Below, piece after piece: positions 62,439 to 64,000 of a stretch of DNA of 64,000 bases. The stretch is from Cyphellophora europaea CBS 101466 (Eukaryota; Ascomycota; Eurotiomycetes; Chaetothyriales; Cyphellophoraceae). Positions within the stretch are counted from its first letter, which is position 1. Every line of letters begins with the position of its first letter. The position numbers and the translations under genes are program-made. The notes beneath the pieces were generated by a model that was given only the letters and a program-made list of their open reading frames with translations, made no database searches and was not told the DNA's origin. The stretch spans positions 1,725,630 through 1,789,629 of the forward strand of contig NW_008481809.1 in assembly GCF_000365145.1 (NCBI RefSeq), written 5' to 3'.

Positions 62439-63917
62439 GGTGTTGGGCGTAAGTGTGTGTGTGTGTGGATGTGAAGGGACCGTTGGGCGACGTTCAATGT
62501 TGGAATGAAGTTGAAACGAGAGATGGGGGCGAAGGAATGGGAGGACAAGCAGTCTTAATATCTGCAGGAGGCTCGCTTGCACCTGAAAACCCTGCAGGGT
62601 TGGCAACGAGGGTTCCTTGGTCAGTGGCCGTGGAATGTCAAGACGTGAGTTATGACGAAAGGGAGAATTGTTTGGTGTTATTGACGTTGGGGGAGATCGT
62701 CGAATCGAGATGAAGTCGACGTCACTGGTGGGCAAGCCACACAGCGCCACAGTTCAGTGAATCTCCTTTCACTGCCTAGGCAACCAATCAGGCAGCGACA
62801 TGAGTCCGCACTCCCTTGACTCGCTAGATGCTTTCAGGCATAGCGTTTCTCTTGCTTGGTCGGAGCACCCCATGATCTGCCCATGATGTCGTCGTGCAGA
62901 CCCAGATCAGTACGCGACCCGTCCGATCGCAGCCCCTCTTCAGCTGCGACGGTCGCGCGAGTGCAGTCATCAGACTTTATCGTGCAAATTTTTGCATCGC
63001 ACAGCCACAGTTGTGCGCAACGGTCTCAACAGGAAGCTCGATGCTCAACTGCCGGGCAGGTACAGCCAATGCGCTGCATCATGTAAAAGGCAACTCACAT
63101 CGCAGCTCGACTGCGGCCCTACTCTCGGCTATTAAGAATATCGTGCACTGCAGCCCATTGCACTTGAACCGGAGTTTTTCCAGTCATGATGTTATCCCGG
63201 GTCGCTAGGGTATACTACAGCAATCGCAACTGGAAAGTTGCGGAGTCTCCGCAGAGATCTTAAGGCCCATATGAATCTGGCATACCTGGTTGCTGCTAAA
63301 GTCACACCATTTAGTCGACTCTGTCCCAACGTCTCGACTGTCATTTCTCCGAATCTTGAGGCTTTTCTCGATGCAACACAATGCAAGTTTACGTTTCGCT
63401 TCTGACTTGCAGTCGCACTTTACTGTCGAAGCCCGAATCGTCCGCTCAAAGGCTATCTACCACAGAATCTGGAGCTGAAGCCGGTCACTAATATTCCAGA
63501 TTGCCTCCACCTGAGTATAGAGCCTGACGTAAGTCGATGATTTATTTCACAGAGAGCTTATGGTGCCATCCAACAGCCATTTTATAGCGTTCCTCGACTA
63601 GCTGCTGGTAAGCCTCACGGCGCTGGCACGTCTTCATCGCCTACGTCCACTCAAGCCACACGCTGAGCTGTTCATGCTTCTGAACAGCCTCAGAGCATTA
63701 CCACGAATACTTCCGGAAGTAAGTCTCGTCAATGTAGATATTGTGATGAGCATACGAGATGTTTGCCAAACACAGCGAGGTCTTGAAATCAAGATCTACG
63801 GCTTCGTGTATGCGATTCCATATTGTTAGCTGCTTGACTTAGCAATCGCAGCCATGACTTTTTCATTTAGGCAAGATGGGTATCTAGCTGTGCTTCCTAT
63901 TCTCTCACAACCCCGTT
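62439..63917. other. Intergenic region at the right end
   Basis: About 1.5 kb. It begins with the MARVEL-gene promoter and 5' UTR, then short ORFs only. The last part (63500-63917) precedes a zinc-knuckle-coding fragment and may belong to a transposon remnant, but I see no terminal repeats. Confidence 0.4.
62453..62466. repeat. GT microsatellite
   Basis: Seven GT units just upstream of the MARVEL-gene start codon (AC on its coding strand), within the presumed 5' UTR or core promoter. Copy number may vary. Confidence 0.8.
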
Positions 63918-63989
63918 ATGCCTTCCAAACCCCTTCGATGTGGCAAGTGCGACCAGCCTGGCCACCTCAGACGCAATTGTCCTCGATAA
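63918..63989 (+). CDS. Short zinc-knuckle (CCHC) coding fragment, possibly transposase 3' end
   Basis: A 23-codon frame ends at TAA 63987-63989 and encodes L-R-C-G-K-C-D-Q-P-G-H-L-R-R-N-C: a complete C-x2-C-x4-H-x4-C knuckle at the very C-terminus. Fungal pogo/Fot-type transposases and some retroelement proteins end or contain such knuckles, so this may be the tail of a transposon gene or of a spliced gene whose body is decayed or missed. Upstream 400 bp show no DDE motifs in frame. As a free-standing gene it is doubtful. Confidence 0.35.
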   Translation: MPSKPLRCGKCDQPGHLRRNCPR

Positions 63990-64000
63990 TCCGAGCGTGT

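Overview
The window reads as nuclear DNA of a filamentous ascomycete (Pezizomycotina, probably a Dothideomycete). Genes are widely spaced and on both strands. Introns are short (about 45-110 bp) with GTAAGT/GTGAGT-type donors, CTAAC/CTGAC-like branch sites and CAG/TAG acceptors. The gene content fits: Tom20, Exo84, Fip1, Hsp10, TYW1, a HET-domain protein, a tannase/feruloyl esterase and a heme peroxidase with a GPI-type tail. There are no bacterial operons, CRISPR arrays or rRNA genes, and I found no convincing tRNA. The class-level placement is an inference.

Layout. 0-13 kb is metabolic: the 3' end of an FAD/GcvT dehydrogenase, a seven-exon MFS sugar transporter, a conserved beta-rich protein, a disordered protein and a BBE-type FAD oxidase. 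13.7-26.5 kb is a housekeeping block with head-to-head pairs (Fip1/Hsp10, Exo84/Tom20, an unknown Cys-motif protein/Mpv17-PMP22 protein). It also holds a broken 2EXR/F-box-like gene and a small unknown gene. 26.6-35.6 kb is gene-poor, with a decayed protein-kinase remnant and one SANT/Myb-like gene. 35.6-51.2 kb is dense again: an unknown Cys-rich protein, the CFIm25 polyadenylation factor, a GPI-type heme peroxidase, a protein with a degenerate riboflavin-kinase-like domain, TYW1, a secreted tannase and a FAT1-like acyl-CoA synthetase. 51.2-61.3 kb looks accessory: a HET-domain gene followed on the same strand by a 1250-residue protein of unknown function. A MARVEL-domain membrane protein and a zinc-knuckle fragment close the window.

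Multi-exon genes were rebuilt by hand from splice consensus, reading frame and family motifs, and each chosen model keeps its frame throughout. The most striking result is in the transporter. Its first intron only makes sense as a spliceosomal twin intron (stwintron): an internal intron splits the donor of an outer intron after its first G. Removing both in order restores the G-Y-N-Q-G motif, whereas ordinary single-intron splicing gives a stop codon.

Functional links: Fip1 and CFIm25 both act in mRNA 3'-end processing. Hsp10 and Tom20 serve mitochondrial protein folding and import. Tannase, sugar transporter, FAD oxidase and peroxidase fit a plant-material-degrading or plant-associated lifestyle. 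The HET gene belongs to the fungal allorecognition/cell-death repertoire.
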